From: Heliorestis acidaminivorans
GTDB taxonomy: Bacteria; Bacillota; Desulfitobacteriia; Heliobacteriales; Heliobacteriaceae
NCBI RefSeq assembly: GCF_008933955.1
Contig: NZ_WBXO01000012.1
Coordinates: forward strand, 1-64,000
Length of the DNA stretch: 64,000 nucleotides
Direction of reading: 5' to 3'
Shown here one piece after another: positions 1-8,510 of the stretch. Both the position numbers and the translations under genes were made by a program. Under the pieces are notes generated by a model that ran no database searches, was not told where the DNA came from, and was given only the letters and a program-made list of their open reading frames with translations. Position 1 is the stretch's first letter, and every line of letters begins with the position of its first letter.

Positions 1-83
1 TACTTAATCGACTCCGTTCGACTTGCATGTGTTAGGCATGCCGCCAGCGTTCGTCCTGAGCCAGGATCAAACTCTCCGTAAAA
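1..83 (-). rRNA. rrs: 16S ribosomal RNA, 5' end only (partial)
   Basis: The reverse complement reads the universal 16S start AGAGTTTGATCCTGGCTCAG followed by GACGAACGCTGGCGGC and the AACACATGCAAGTCGAACGG segment. Only about the first 80 nucleotides lie in the window; the gene runs off the left edge. The exact mature 5' end (about 80-85) is inferred from the usual distance to AGAGTTTG. It is transcribed from the tandem promoters at 299-471. Confidence 0.97.
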
Positions 84-97
84 TGGATTTTACGGAG
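74..97 (-). other. Hairpin spanning the 16S 5' boundary
   Basis: A perfect inverted repeat with 10-bp arms (CTCCGTAAAA and TTTTACGGAG, 4-nt loop) lies across the expected 16S 5' end. A second strong hairpin, GTTAACCGC/GCGGTTAAC, lies next to it at about 97-130. Both belong to the pre-rRNA leader. A role in rRNA maturation or leader folding is inference. Confidence 0.6.
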
Positions 98-245
98 TTA
101 ACCGCGCCATGGATGGCAATAGCGGTTAACATCCTTTATATCCTTATATTCCGGAGCTTTGACAAGCTCTAATTGACTTAAATTGATTGGTGTCTCTGCC
201 TTTCGGCTTCGACGTTTCGCACGCTTGACTTTTTTTACAACTGTT

Positions 246-259
246 TGATTTTCAAGGAC
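246..259 (-). promoter_or_regulatory. boxA-like antitermination site in the rRNA leader
   Basis: On the minus strand the leader contains GTCCTTGAAAATCA, about 40 nt downstream of the predicted P2 start. It resembles the rRNA boxA core (TGCTCTTTGAAAA) that loads the NusB/NusE antitermination complex. The match is partial, so the assignment is moderate. Confidence 0.45.
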
Positions 260-298
260 CGGTGCCGATTCGAATATTGTTTCGCCGGCAGGAATCAT

Positions 299-327
299 AG
301 TTTATCAAGTTTGTTCGCTTTTGTCAA
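299..327 (-). promoter_or_regulatory. rRNA operon promoter P2
   Basis: The minus strand has TTGACA (322-327), a 17-nt spacer and TAAACT (299-304). An A-rich UP-like stretch lies upstream. This is the promoter nearest the 16S gene. Confidence 0.85.
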
Positions 328-442
328 TAGTTTTTCGAGCTTTTTCTACTTTGCTGTAGAAATTCTGTGAAAAGATTGCCTTTGTTGCTATCTGTAGCTT
401 TATTTGGCGAATCTTGTTTGCTCTGAAGCGACAACAAAATTG

Positions 443-471
443 ATTATGCCACATAAGTTATATAAAAGCAA
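443..471 (-). promoter_or_regulatory. rRNA operon promoter P1
   Basis: The minus strand has TTGCTT (466-471), a 17-nt spacer and CATAAT (443-448). It lies about 140 bp upstream of P2, which gives the tandem arrangement common for Firmicutes rRNA operons. Confidence 0.65.
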
Positions 472-640
472 GTGTTATATGTTGGTAAATTAGGATTTGG
501 GCGCTGTTCTTGAAAAGGGTCTCTGTTTTGCCAATTTATTTCCAGAGTTAAATCGAAGAAGTTAACACAAAGTATAGGGGACTAAAAAAAACCACCTGCC
601 TTGCTTGTTCTAACAGCAAGTGTAGGGAGGTTAAATATAA

Positions 641-677
641 AGGGCTCTCCTTTGCACCATTTTGCAAAGAGAGCCCC
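641..677 (-). terminator. Intrinsic terminator downstream of crtN
   Basis: The arms GGGCTCTC-C-TTTGCA and TGCAAAGAGAGCCC form a stem with one bulged base. The hairpin follows the crtN stop codon directly and insulates crtN from the rRNA promoters. The T-tract on the minus strand is short (TTTATATTT). Confidence 0.7.
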
Positions 678-697
678 TTACTTAATATAAGAAATTT

Positions 698-2251
698 CTA
701 GGTTTCGGCAAGAACTGTTGACGCCACTTGTGCTGGTACACCGTATTCTTTTAGGATCAGTTCACTAGCAAGTTTGCCGCAAGTCATAACTACAGGGACA
801 CCACCGCCAGGATGGACACTGGCCCCAACAAAGTAGAGGTTTTTCACAGTATTTGATGTTATACTAGGTCGGAAGTAGCCCGATTGGAGTAAAGTTGGTG
901 CCAAGCCAAAGGCTGCTCCCTGGTGAAGATTAAATCTTTGCTTAAATGTAAGGGGTGTGTAGACTTTTTCAAAATCTATTTGATTCCGTAAATCTGTTAA
1001 TCCGTTCCGCTCTAATTTATCAATTACCTTATCTCTGAAAGATTCTAACTCCTTCGACCAATCGATATCACTTGATAAGTTCGGTACTGGTACAAGTACA
1101 TAAATAATATCTTTGCCTTCTGGGGCAACGGAATCATCGATTTTAGTAGGCGAATAAAGATAGATTGCTGGGTCATCTGGCAGTTTGTTTTCTTTAAAAA
1201 TTTGATCTAAGGTCTCTTTATAATCTCTAGTGAAGTATATGTTATGTACGTCTAGATCTTCATAACGACGATTTGTCCCTAAATAGAGCATAAGAGCACC
1301 ACAAGAGTTTGTCATACTTTCTATCTTCTGATTAGTGTATTTACCTCGATAAGGTTTATCAATTAGTTTGTTCATTGTTGTCGGGAAGTCAACATTGGAA
1401 ATAACAATTGATGCGTAAAGCTCTTCTCCAGAGGTTAGGCGGACACCTTTAGCTTGACCCTTGTCAATGATAATTTCGGAAACTTCACTATTTAAGCGTA
1501 AAGTACCGCCAAATTCACCAAGAAGTTTAACCATTGCTTTACCGATAGCATTCATGCCACCTTTAGGATACCACACGCCACTAATGCCGTGTTCTACGTA
1601 GGCTATGATCGTGTAGATGGACGGAGCATCAAAAGGTGATATACCTAGGTAAATAGATTGAAAAGTTAAAGCGATACGCATCCGCTCATCTTCTATGAAA
1701 CGGCTAATATCGTCGTACATATTATTAAGAGTTTTAAGTTGAGCCATGCCTACTAGTGTATCTATGTTCAAAAAGTCTTCTAATTTATTAAGTGGTTTTT
1801 CAATAAATTTATTTCTTGCGGCTAAGTAACGCCCGTGAATTTGTGAAAGATATTTAAGGTATCCTTCTACATCACTAGGGTTCAAGCGACGAATTTCATC
1901 TAATAGATCTTTCATATCGCTTGGTAGAGATAGCGTTGTACCGTCTTCAAAGTGCAATTGATATAAGGGATTTAGTCTTTGCAATTCTAGATAGTCTTCT
2001 ATGTTCTTACCTAGGTCTGAAAAGAATTGACGAAAGACATCGTCCATCATCATAATTGTTGGACCTATATCAATGGTATAACCATTTTCTTCTATGGCTC
2101 CGATACGACCACCTGGATTGCCTTCTTTTTCAAGAACAGTCACATCCCAACCCTGGTGAGCTAATCGAACAGCCGCACTAAGACCGCCGGCGCCAGCTCC
2201 TACAATAATGGCTGTACGAGCTGATTCATTCGTATTATTACTTTTGACCAT
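698..2251 (-). CDS. crtN: CrtN-type carotenoid desaturase (4,4'-diapophytoene desaturase family)
   Basis: This 517-residue FAD-dependent oxidoreductase should introduce double bonds into a C30 (or C40) phytoene-type precursor at the membrane. Residues 13-50 form a Rossmann dinucleotide fold with the VGAGAGGLSAA motif and an acidic strand end (VLEKEGNPGGR). Residues around 60 read GPTIMMMDDVF and the C-terminus reads YFVGASVHPGGGVP, both hallmarks of the phytoene desaturase family. From memory, the sequence follows staphylococcal CrtN more closely than bacterial CrtI over its whole length. The start is supported by TAGGAGAG seven bases upstream. No synthase (crtM) or other carotenoid gene is adjacent. 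The substrate is inferred from the family and not proven. Confidence 0.85.
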   Translation of the reverse strand: MVKSNNTNESARTAIIVGAGAGGLSAAVRLAHQGWDVTVLEKEGNPGGRIGAIEENGYTIDIGPTIMMMDDVFRQFFSDLGKNIEDYLELQRLNPLYQLHFEDGTTLSLPSDMKDLLDEIRRLNPSDVEGYLKYLSQIHGRYLAARNKFIEKPLNKLEDFLNIDTLVGMAQLKTLNNMYDDISRFIEDERMRIALTFQSIYLGISPFDAPSIYTIIAYVEHGISGVWYPKGGMNAIGKAMVKLLGEFGGTLRLNSEVSEIIIDKGQAKGVRLTSGEELYASIVISNVDFPTTMNKLIDKPYRGKYTNQKIESMTNSCGALMLYLGTNRRYEDLDVHNIYFTRDYKETLDQIFKENKLPDDPAIYLYSPTKIDDSVAPEGKDIIYVLVPVPNLSSDIDWSKELESFRDKVIDKLERNGLTDLRNQIDFEKVYTPLTFKQRFNLHQGAAFGLAPTLLQSGYFRPSITSNTVKNLYFVGASVHPGGGVPVVMTCGKLASELILKEYGVPAQVASTVLAET

Positions 2252-2271
2252 ACTTTTCTCTCCTATCTGTA

Positions 2272-2295
2272 AATAGTTACTTATGAGTAACTATT
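2272..2295 (-). promoter_or_regulatory. Perfect palindrome in the crtN 5' region (candidate operator)
   Basis: The two 10-bp arms AATAGTTACT and AGTAACTATT are separated by TATG. The palindrome sits 8-31 bp downstream of the -10 box at 2303-2308 and upstream of the crtN ribosome binding site. This position suits a repressor operator or a 5' UTR hairpin. The cognate regulator is not in the window. Confidence 0.5.
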
Positions 2296-2302
2296 ACTAT
2301 TG

Positions 2303-2331
2303 ATTTTATCAGTGCTTATAGCATCTAACAA
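2303..2331 (-). promoter_or_regulatory. crtN promoter
   Basis: The minus strand has TTGTTA (2326-2331), a 17-nt spacer and TAAAAT (2303-2308), which fits sigma-A. Confidence 0.6.
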
Positions 2332-2448
2332 GAGTAGCTTAGAAAAAAAATTCTCTCTATAATATGAGAGAAAGCATTTTTACTAGATACGCTTGGGTGT
2401 AAAATTACAATTAAAACCACACTAAAAGTGTATCTTTTTCTTCAGTAC

Positions 2449-2477
2449 TTGACGTGAGTGCTTGAAATGAGTAAAGA
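2449..2477 (+). promoter_or_regulatory. Possible promoter for the DUF2157/GDYXXLXY pair
   Basis: TTGACG (2449-2454), a 17-nt spacer and TAAAGA (2472-2477) lie about 50 bp before the DUF2157 start. The -10 match is weak. Confidence 0.4.
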
Positions 2478-2524
2478 GACTAAAAAGAATTGAACGGAAA
2501 TCAGGTATAACGGAGGAAACTGCC

Positions 2525-3805
2525 ATGTTGCAGTCTCAGCAAAGCTGGCTACTGAGAGAAATTGAACAGTGGCATGCGGAAGGTCTTATCTCGGAATCTC
2601 AAAAGTCCACATTAGTTAAACGTTACGAAACTTCTCCTGGTAACTCTTATTCTATTATTTTGATGCTCGCAGGACTACTTGTGGGACTGGGCATCATCTT
2701 GTTAATTGCTTCTAACTGGGAGGAATTATCCCGCTCTTTACGCATCTTTATGATACTTTCTTTTACCGTCGCTTGTTATAGCCTTGGTTATTACCTCACC
2801 TACGGTCGGCGCAACTATCCTAAAACCGGTATTGCTTTTATTTTCCTAGGTCTCTTATCTTATGGTGCTGGTATCTGGCTTATTGGACAAATGTTTCATC
2901 TCTCTGCTTACGATGCTACAGGATTGGGCCTTTGGTTTCTAGGAGCTATTGTCATGGCTCATCTCACTAAACATAGTCTTTTCTTTCTCTTCGCTTTGCT
3001 TCTATTAACTTGGGCAAACCTATCCGACTTAGCCATTAGAGAAGTTTCTCTTGTTACAGGTTCGTGGTATTATCTTCATCTCTTGCTGTGGCTATTTCCT
3101 TATCTCTACAAACATAACAATTCCCTGCACCGTACTGCCCTTGCCATCAGCTTTTTGGTAGTCTTTACTGGTCAACTGCTTACATATGGCCATTCTCTCT
3201 TCTGGCTCACTATATTGCCTCTGGGAGCATTATTGTTAGATCGTAAGTGGTCACATTGGCCTTTTCTCCAAGGATCTTCTTTTTTCAGCCCCCTTCTATT
3301 GCTCTGGCCTCTTTTTTTCATTCAACTTATCCTTATTTCGGGAGTCAATCTAATTCTTCCTTCTTCTGCATTTACTTTAATTGTATGGCTTATTTTAGCC
3401 TTTGCGGTGCTTTATAGCGGCTTTTATAACGAAATGCGCTGGGAGTCACTTGCCTTTCTTGCTCTTTCTTCGCCTCTTGTATTTTTTATTACCTCACCGT
3501 TTATGGTCTTTTCCTATGATCTAGCTAACTATGTCGATATTTTTACTATTCTACTTTTGTTTCTTGGTAGTATCTTGCTTATTCAAAGTGGTAGTGAAGG
3601 TCAGCAGGAGCTTTACATTAACTCTGGTACGTTATTCTTCTTAGGCTGTGTCATTTATGCCTACGGTAAATTTGCTTGGGGTCTTTTTGACAAGTCTCTC
3701 TTTTTCATTGGCGGCGGCCTGATCCTTTTTGCAGTCGGATACTATATGGAGAAAAAAAGAAGGATTCTTGTAGAGGAAGTCCGAGGGGGTGCTCATGGTG
3801 AGTAA
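2525..3805 (+). CDS. DUF2157 family polytopic membrane protein
   Basis: This 426-residue protein begins with a soluble helical segment (LLREIEQWHAEGLIS) typical of the DUF2157 N-terminus. About a dozen hydrophobic segments follow, the first being LMLAGLLVGLGIILLIASNW, so it is an integral membrane protein. The start is set by GGAGG eight bases upstream of the ATG. It overlaps the next gene, which encodes a GDYXXLXY-domain protein. The two families commonly occur together in bacteria and probably work together, but their biochemical function is unknown. Confidence 0.8.
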   Translation: MLQSQQSWLLREIEQWHAEGLISESQKSTLVKRYETSPGNSYSIILMLAGLLVGLGIILLIASNWEELSRSLRIFMILSFTVACYSLGYYLTYGRRNYPKTGIAFIFLGLLSYGAGIWLIGQMFHLSAYDATGLGLWFLGAIVMAHLTKHSLFFLFALLLLTWANLSDLAIREVSLVTGSWYYLHLLLWLFPYLYKHNNSLHRTALAISFLVVFTGQLLTYGHSLFWLTILPLGALLLDRKWSHWPFLQGSSFFSPLLLLWPLFFIQLILISGVNLILPSSAFTLIVWLILAFAVLYSGFYNEMRWESLAFLALSSPLVFFITSPFMVFSYDLANYVDIFTILLLFLGSILLIQSGSEGQQELYINSGTLFFLGCVIYAYGKFAWGLFDKSLFFIGGGLILFAVGYYMEKKRRILVEEVRGGAHGE

Positions 3806-4394
3806 GTTTCATCAAGGTGCCTTAAAATTTGGAGGTGCTGTCTTCTTACAAGTTCTCATCTTGTTGACTTTGGCTTGGACTCCTTTCATGGTTGAATATA
3901 AAGGGGAGGAAGTTTTCATAGAAACTGTGCCTGTCGATCCACGGCATATCTTTATGGGCGATTATGTAGATCTTCGCTACACTATCTCTGAATTGGATTT
4001 ACTTAATATCGATCACGATCTAGATAACTGGACTGGCGAGCATTATGGTGGCTCTTTCCCGGTCTATGTAGTAGTCGCAAAAAAAGGTATAGCTCATGAA
4101 GCTATTGGCGTCTATCGTGAAAAACCTGTTATTGCGCCTGAGCAAGTTTTATTGCGAGGAAAAATATCTTCTTTTACTTACATACCTCAATGGATCGTTG
4201 ACGAGGAAAAAGAGATGAATATTCAACCAATACATCGAATTGGCATTGATTACGGTTTGGAGCACTTTTATGTGCCAGAAGGTACAGGCATTTATTATGA
4301 AGACTTGATTCGTAATAATCAGCAAGTCTACGGTATAGCAAAAGTCTATCAAGGTCGCTCTGTTCTCGTTGATCTCTATGTGAAAAAAGAATAA
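3795..4394 (+). CDS. GDYXXLXY domain protein, membrane-anchored
   Basis: This protein of about 199 residues has one N-terminal hydrophobic segment (roughly residues 15-32) followed by an extracytoplasmic domain. The family-defining motif appears as GDYVDLRY near residue 55, just after the DPRHIFMG segment. The start is uncertain: GTG at 3789, ATG at 3795 and GTG at 3798 are all open. I chose the ATG. It overlaps the end of the DUF2157 gene by 11 bp, which points to translational coupling. The function is unknown. Confidence 0.78.
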   Translation: MVSKFHQGALKFGGAVFLQVLILLTLAWTPFMVEYKGEEVFIETVPVDPRHIFMGDYVDLRYTISELDLLNIDHDLDNWTGEHYGGSFPVYVVVAKKGIAHEAIGVYREKPVIAPEQVLLRGKISSFTYIPQWIVDEEKEMNIQPIHRIGIDYGLEHFYVPEGTGIYYEDLIRNNQQVYGIAKVYQGRSVLVDLYVKKE

Positions 4395-4424
4395 GCTTGA
4401 TCTAGCTCAATAAGTCTATATGGA

Positions 4425-4472
4425 AAAAAGAGCCTTTAAAAATGAACAATCTCATTTTTAAAGGCTCTTTTT
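4425..4472. terminator. Bidirectional intrinsic terminator
   Basis: Perfect 21-bp arms (4425-4445 and 4452-4472) enclose a 6-nt loop and end in A/T tracts on both sides. The hairpin separates the convergent GDYXXLXY gene (plus strand) and namZ-like gene (minus strand) and can serve both. Confidence 0.9.
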
Positions 4473-4519
4473 GATTTACCTTACATTCTGAAGCATTTAG
4501 AATGCTCTTTCTAATGAAA

Positions 4520-6106
4520 CTATTCTAAATCAATTAGAACGGTTCTGGTCGCTTCAATCCACTCCACAGTTGCTCCCATTGATTCGGCTACGTAACGGGT
4601 AGGAACCATAGTTCGGTCATATCGTATGACGGGATGTGTATCATAAACCATCCGCTGACCATTCACATAGGCAATTTGACTACCAATAGTAAATTGACTC
4701 ATTTTATTGTCTTTGGTAATAGTTATCCCTTGGCTAGGGCCATGCCAATTTACTTGAGCTCCTAAGGCTTCTACAATAAAGCGTAAAGGTACCATGAGTC
4801 GATTGTTTTCGTCAATATATGGATCTACATCAAAGGCAATTTCTTCATCATTGACAAAAACGCTAATGCCTTTATATTCAGGGGCTTGGTAACCAGGTGC
4901 ATAGCCATAGATAAGGTAATTCAGTCGTTCTGCTTTGAAACGCTCTAAAGCCGGTGCATACCGTGCTTGTATTTCTTGAGGCGATAGCTTTTGCTCTAGG
5001 TACTGTCCCATCTTGTTCGTACCCATGACTTTATCGAACATAATAATGTTGTTGTTGGTGCTCTTAGGAACTTTGAAGTCGCCAATCTGATAGGCATAGG
5101 CTAAGGCGTATATTCCACTAAGGGCTGGATTAAATTGGTGATAGTCTGTAATTTTTAAGCGTACACCACCAACTATACCGTTGTGCATAGATTCTGGGAT
5201 AAAGGTAACGCCAGGCAAACCGGCGCTGTTGAGCAGGTTTGCAAAGCGCTGGGCGTCAATTCCTCTTCCACCTATCCATTTAAAAGTATCGTTCATATAG
5301 ATTCCTGTTCCATCACCAAGTCCAGTAGCCATGTAGCCAAAAACGGAGTCGATATCGGGAATGTTCGGTGATGTTCGTACCCAAGTTAAGCCTGTATCTT
5401 GGAAAATCATGTTGCGATTGTATCCTTCCATGGCGACGATAGTAAGATCGGCATTGATTTTTCTATTGAAAAACAAAGCGATTTCACCCATTGTCATGCC
5501 ATGAGCTTTAGGTAGGTTATCAATACCTATGAACGATTTGTATAAGTCTTCTTCCAGCATAGGCCCTTCGACAATGATCCCTCCCACGGGATTAGGACGG
5601 TCTAGAACTAGAATTGGTTTGCCGTATCTTTCGGCCGCTACCATGACATTATGTAATGTAGATATGTATGTATAGGTTCTTGCTCCAATATCTTGTATGT
5701 CGAAAAGTAATATATCGACGTTCTCTAGCATGTCTCGGGTCGGCATCCGTGTACTTCCATAAAGACTGTAAACGGGGATATTCCATGTTGGATGATTATA
5801 TGATTTTACATATTCACCAGCTTTGGCTAGGCCATCAATGCCATGTTCGGGACCATAGAGAGCAACTAAGTGAACCAATTCTTCTCCCATCAAGCGGTTA
5901 ATTGTACTTTCCCCTCGACTGTTCACGCCACTTTGATTAGTTACTAGTCCAACTTTTTTACCTTCTATTAGATGGCGATACTTGTCCATTAATACTTCAT
6001 TACCTAGCCTAAACTGTGTCGCTTCGCTAGACTTTAATCCGTATAGGCTATGAATTGGTAGTAATAACAAAGCTACGAGTAACAAAGATAGCCATCGTCG
6101 CCTCAT
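4520..6106 (-). CDS. Secreted NamZ-like (DUF1343) exo-muramidase with C-terminal stalk domain
   Basis: This 528-residue exported protein has a signal peptide at residues 1-29 (RRR followed by a leucine-rich core). Residues about 45-400 form the DUF1343 domain, with GLVTNQSGV, LYGPEHGIDG, FDIQDIGARTYTY and LDRPNPVGG. This family includes NamZ, which removes N-acetylmuramic acid from the non-reducing ends of peptidoglycan fragments. Residues about 405-528 form a copper-amine-oxidase N-terminal-like stalk domain (MVPLRFIVEALGA, MVPTRYVAESMGA), which may bind the cell wall. The start has AGGAGG seven bases upstream. The gene stands alone, flanked by terminators. The enzymatic role is inferred from the family. 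Confidence 0.85.
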   Translation of the reverse strand: MRRRWLSLLLVALLLLPIHSLYGLKSSEATQFRLGNEVLMDKYRHLIEGKKVGLVTNQSGVNSRGESTINRLMGEELVHLVALYGPEHGIDGLAKAGEYVKSYNHPTWNIPVYSLYGSTRMPTRDMLENVDILLFDIQDIGARTYTYISTLHNVMVAAERYGKPILVLDRPNPVGGIIVEGPMLEEDLYKSFIGIDNLPKAHGMTMGEIALFFNRKINADLTIVAMEGYNRNMIFQDTGLTWVRTSPNIPDIDSVFGYMATGLGDGTGIYMNDTFKWIGGRGIDAQRFANLLNSAGLPGVTFIPESMHNGIVGGVRLKITDYHQFNPALSGIYALAYAYQIGDFKVPKSTNNNIIMFDKVMGTNKMGQYLEQKLSPQEIQARYAPALERFKAERLNYLIYGYAPGYQAPEYKGISVFVNDEEIAFDVDPYIDENNRLMVPLRFIVEALGAQVNWHGPSQGITITKDNKMSQFTIGSQIAYVNGQRMVYDTHPVIRYDRTMVPTRYVAESMGATVEWIEATRTVLIDLE

Positions 6107-6185
6107 TCAACTTCCTCCTTTTTCAACAAAAAAATATTTCCTAACTATATATATAATTCGTTAAGTTTTAAGGTTTTCTAGACAA

Positions 6186-6210
6186 AAAACCCACCTTTAC
6201 GGGTGGGTTT
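6186..6210 (-). terminator. Intrinsic terminator of the arginine operon
   Basis: On the minus strand AAACCCACC, a short loop and GGTGGGTTTTTT form a typical GC stem with a T6 tract, about 65 bp after the argG stop codon. Confidence 0.9.
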
Positions 6211-6272
6211 AAAAAATGGAACTGCTAGAGTAGTTTTGTTACTTTGTTGTTATTAGATTAAGCTTGCTTTTC

Positions 6273-7484
6273 TTATGGACGAAGGCCTGCCTTTTTCTCC
6301 ATCATAGCACGAACTTTTAAAGGTAGTCCGAAGAGGTTGATGAAGCCTTCAGCGTCTTTCTGGTTATATACTTCGTCGCGACCAAAAGTAGATAGTTCTT
6401 CGTCATAGAGTGAATAAGGAGATTTAGCACCAGCAGGCGTGCAATTTCCTTTGTAGAGCTTCATGCGTACTTTTCCTGTTACTGTTTCTTGTGTTTTCTC
6501 TACAAAAGCGTCTAAAGCTTCACGCAGTGGGTGATACCATACACCATCGTAAACTAGTTCTGCATAGCGAAGAGCAATAATTTCTTTGTAGTGCATCGTT
6601 GCTCTGTCTAAGCAAAGAAATTCAAGCTCACGATGAGCATTATAAAGAACCGTTCCACCTGGTGTTTCATATACACCACGGGACTTCATACCGACTAGTC
6701 TGTTTTCAGCAATATCAACAATACCAACACCGTGAGTAGCAGCAAGATCATTTAGCTTTTCCATCAAAGCAACAGGACCAAGAGTTTCTCCGTTTACTTT
6801 TACGGGAATGCCTTTTTCAAAGTCAATTTCTACATATTCAGGTTGATCAGGTGCTTTTTCTGGTGGTACACAAATCATGTAGAGGTCATTTTTAGGTTCG
6901 TTCCAAGGGTCTTCTAGATCTCCACCTTCATGGCTTAAGTGCCATAAGTTGCGGTCCATAGAGTAAGGACGTTTTTTGGTAACTGGTACGGGAATGTTGC
7001 GCGCTTTGGCGTAGTCAATTGCATCTTCACGAGAACGAATATCCCATTCACGCCAAGGAGCAATGATTTTCAAGTCAGGGGCTAAGGCTTTGACAGTTAA
7101 TTCAAAACGAACCTGATCGTTACCTTTACCGGTAGCACCGTGAGCAATTGCTTCTGCTCCTTCTTGTCGAGCTATTTCAACAAGTCTTTTGGCAATTAAG
7201 GGCCGAGCAAAAGAAGTTCCTAGGAGGTATTTTTTCTCGTAGACTGCTCCAGCTTTGAGAGTTGGCCAGATAAAGTCGGTAATAAATTCTGCCTTTACAT
7301 CTTCTATGAAGATTTTGCTAGCACCACTTTGAATAGCTTTTTCGTTTAGGGGCTCTAATTCTTCTCCTTGTCCTAAGTCAGCGGCCATAGCAATAACTTC
7401 ATAACCATAGTTTTCTTTGAGCCAAGGAATAATGATGGAGGTGTCTAAGCCTCCAGAGTATGCTAGTACTACTTTTTTCGACAC
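6273..7484 (-). CDS. argG: Argininosuccinate synthase
   Basis: This 403-residue enzyme condenses citrulline and aspartate with ATP to argininosuccinate. The N-terminal PP-loop ATP site reads [11 protein letters not shown], and the family segments [12 protein letters not shown] and [10 protein letters not shown] are present. Translation starts at GTG preceded by AAAGGAG. The gene is the last of the arginine operon and is followed by a terminator. argH (argininosuccinate lyase), which would complete the pathway and often follows argG, is absent here. Confidence 0.97.
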   Translation of the reverse strand: MSKKVVLAYSGGLDTSIIIPWLKENYGYEVIAMAADLGQGEELEPLNEKAIQSGASKIFIEDVKAEFITDFIWPTLKAGAVYEKKYLLGTSFARPLIAKRLVEIARQEGAEAIAHGATGKGNDQVRFELTVKALAPDLKIIAPWREWDIRSREDAIDYAKARNIPVPVTKKRPYSMDRNLWHLSHEGGDLEDPWNEPKNDLYMICVPPEKAPDQPEYVEIDFEKGIPVKVNGETLGPVALMEKLNDLAATHGVGIVDIAENRLVGMKSRGVYETPGGTVLYNAHRELEFLCLDRATMHYKEIIALRYAELVYDGVWYHPLREALDAFVEKTQETVTGKVRMKLYKGNCTPAGAKSPYSLYDEELSTFGRDEVYNQKDAEGFINLFGLPLKVRAMMEKKAGLRP

Positions 7485-7513
7485 GAAAGCAGGCTCCTTT
7501 CAGTTGCTTCGAT

Positions 7514-8482
7514 TCACATGGTTGCGGCCATAATGGCTTTTTGGGCGTGTAGACGATTCTCGGCTTGATCAAAGACTGCCGATTGAGGACCTTCGATTAC
7601 TTCATGAGTAATTTCTTCTCCACGATGGGCTGGTAGGCAATGTAATACTATAGCATCTTTTTGGGCTACTTTTAATAGTTCTTCGTTAATTTGGTAGCCT
7701 TGGAAAGCTTTGATCCTTTTTTGTGCTTCTTCTTCCTGCCCCATAGAGGCCCAGACGTCCGTGTAAAGTATGTCGGCATTACGGGAAGCTTCTAAAGGAT
7801 CTTTGATCAATGTAATAGAACCACCGTTTTGCTTAGCATCTTCTGAAGCAAGACGATAAATTTCTTCTGATGGTTCATAGCCTTCCGGTGTGCAGATAAC
7901 TACATCCATCCCTGTAATAGCTCCACCAAACATTATCTCGTGAGCCATGTTGTTGCCATCACCAATATAGGTGATTTTTAGGCCTTCTGTACGACCTTTG
8001 TATTCTACGATAGTTAATAGGTCAGCTAGAACTTGGCAAGGGTGTAGTAGATCTGTTAATCCATTAATGACGGGAATATCTGCATACTTAGCTAGCTCCA
8101 CTACGTCTTGGTGAGCAAAGGTACGAATCATGATCCCATCAACATAACGTGATAGTACGCGGGCTGTATCGCTAATCGGTTCGCCTCGTCCGATCTGAAT
8201 ATCTTGTCCGCTAAGAAAGAGTGCATGTCCGCCAAGTTGGTACATGCCTACTTCAAAAGAGACACGAGTTCTAGTCGATGACTTGGTGAAAATCATACCT
8301 AAAGTCTTACCTTCTAACAAAGGGTGGGGCTTTCCTGCTTTTTGTAAGCCTTTAAGCTCCTGTGCTAGCTTAAGTAATCCTTCTATTTCTTGTCGACTAA
8401 AATCATGCAAGGAGAGAAAGTCTCGTCCTCGCAGATTTTCATCGATGGTCACTGGCAATGTTTCTTTGTGGGCTCCCTTCAT
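7514..8482 (-). CDS. argF: Ornithine carbamoyltransferase
   Basis: This 322-residue cytoplasmic enzyme forms citrulline from ornithine and carbamoyl phosphate. It has the carbamoyl-phosphate motif SSTRTRVSFE, the HPCQVLADLLTI segment and the ornithine-binding HCLPAHRGEE motif, which separates it from aspartate carbamoyltransferase. GGAGG lies seven bases before the ATG. It sits between carB, which supplies carbamoyl phosphate, and argG. Confidence 0.97.
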   Translation of the reverse strand: MKGAHKETLPVTIDENLRGRDFLSLHDFSRQEIEGLLKLAQELKGLQKAGKPHPLLEGKTLGMIFTKSSTRTRVSFEVGMYQLGGHALFLSGQDIQIGRGEPISDTARVLSRYVDGIMIRTFAHQDVVELAKYADIPVINGLTDLLHPCQVLADLLTIVEYKGRTEGLKITYIGDGNNMAHEIMFGGAITGMDVVICTPEGYEPSEEIYRLASEDAKQNGGSITLIKDPLEASRNADILYTDVWASMGQEEEAQKRIKAFQGYQINEELLKVAQKDAIVLHCLPAHRGEEITHEVIEGPQSAVFDQAENRLHAQKAIMAATM

Positions 8483-8510
8483 GGTAGAGCCTCCTCTCAG
8501 GTCCTATCTC

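Larger units (their letters stand above)
84..697. other. Gene-free rRNA leader and promoter region
   Basis: This stretch holds the pre-rRNA leader, the boxA-like site, promoters P2 and P1, and the crtN terminator at 641-677. An imperfect inverted repeat at about 586-634 (core arms CTTGCT and AGCAAG) has no assigned role. I see no credible coding region; the open frame at 98-298 is discussed under rejected items. Nothing else is recognised between 475 and 585. Confidence 0.7.

Noticed and set aside
98-298. A 66-codon minus-strand open frame upstream of 16S rRNA
   Set aside because: It lies in the rRNA leader. Its ATG sits at the P2 -10 box, it spans the boxA-like site, and the basic composition reflects leader sequence. 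No ribosome binding site precedes it.
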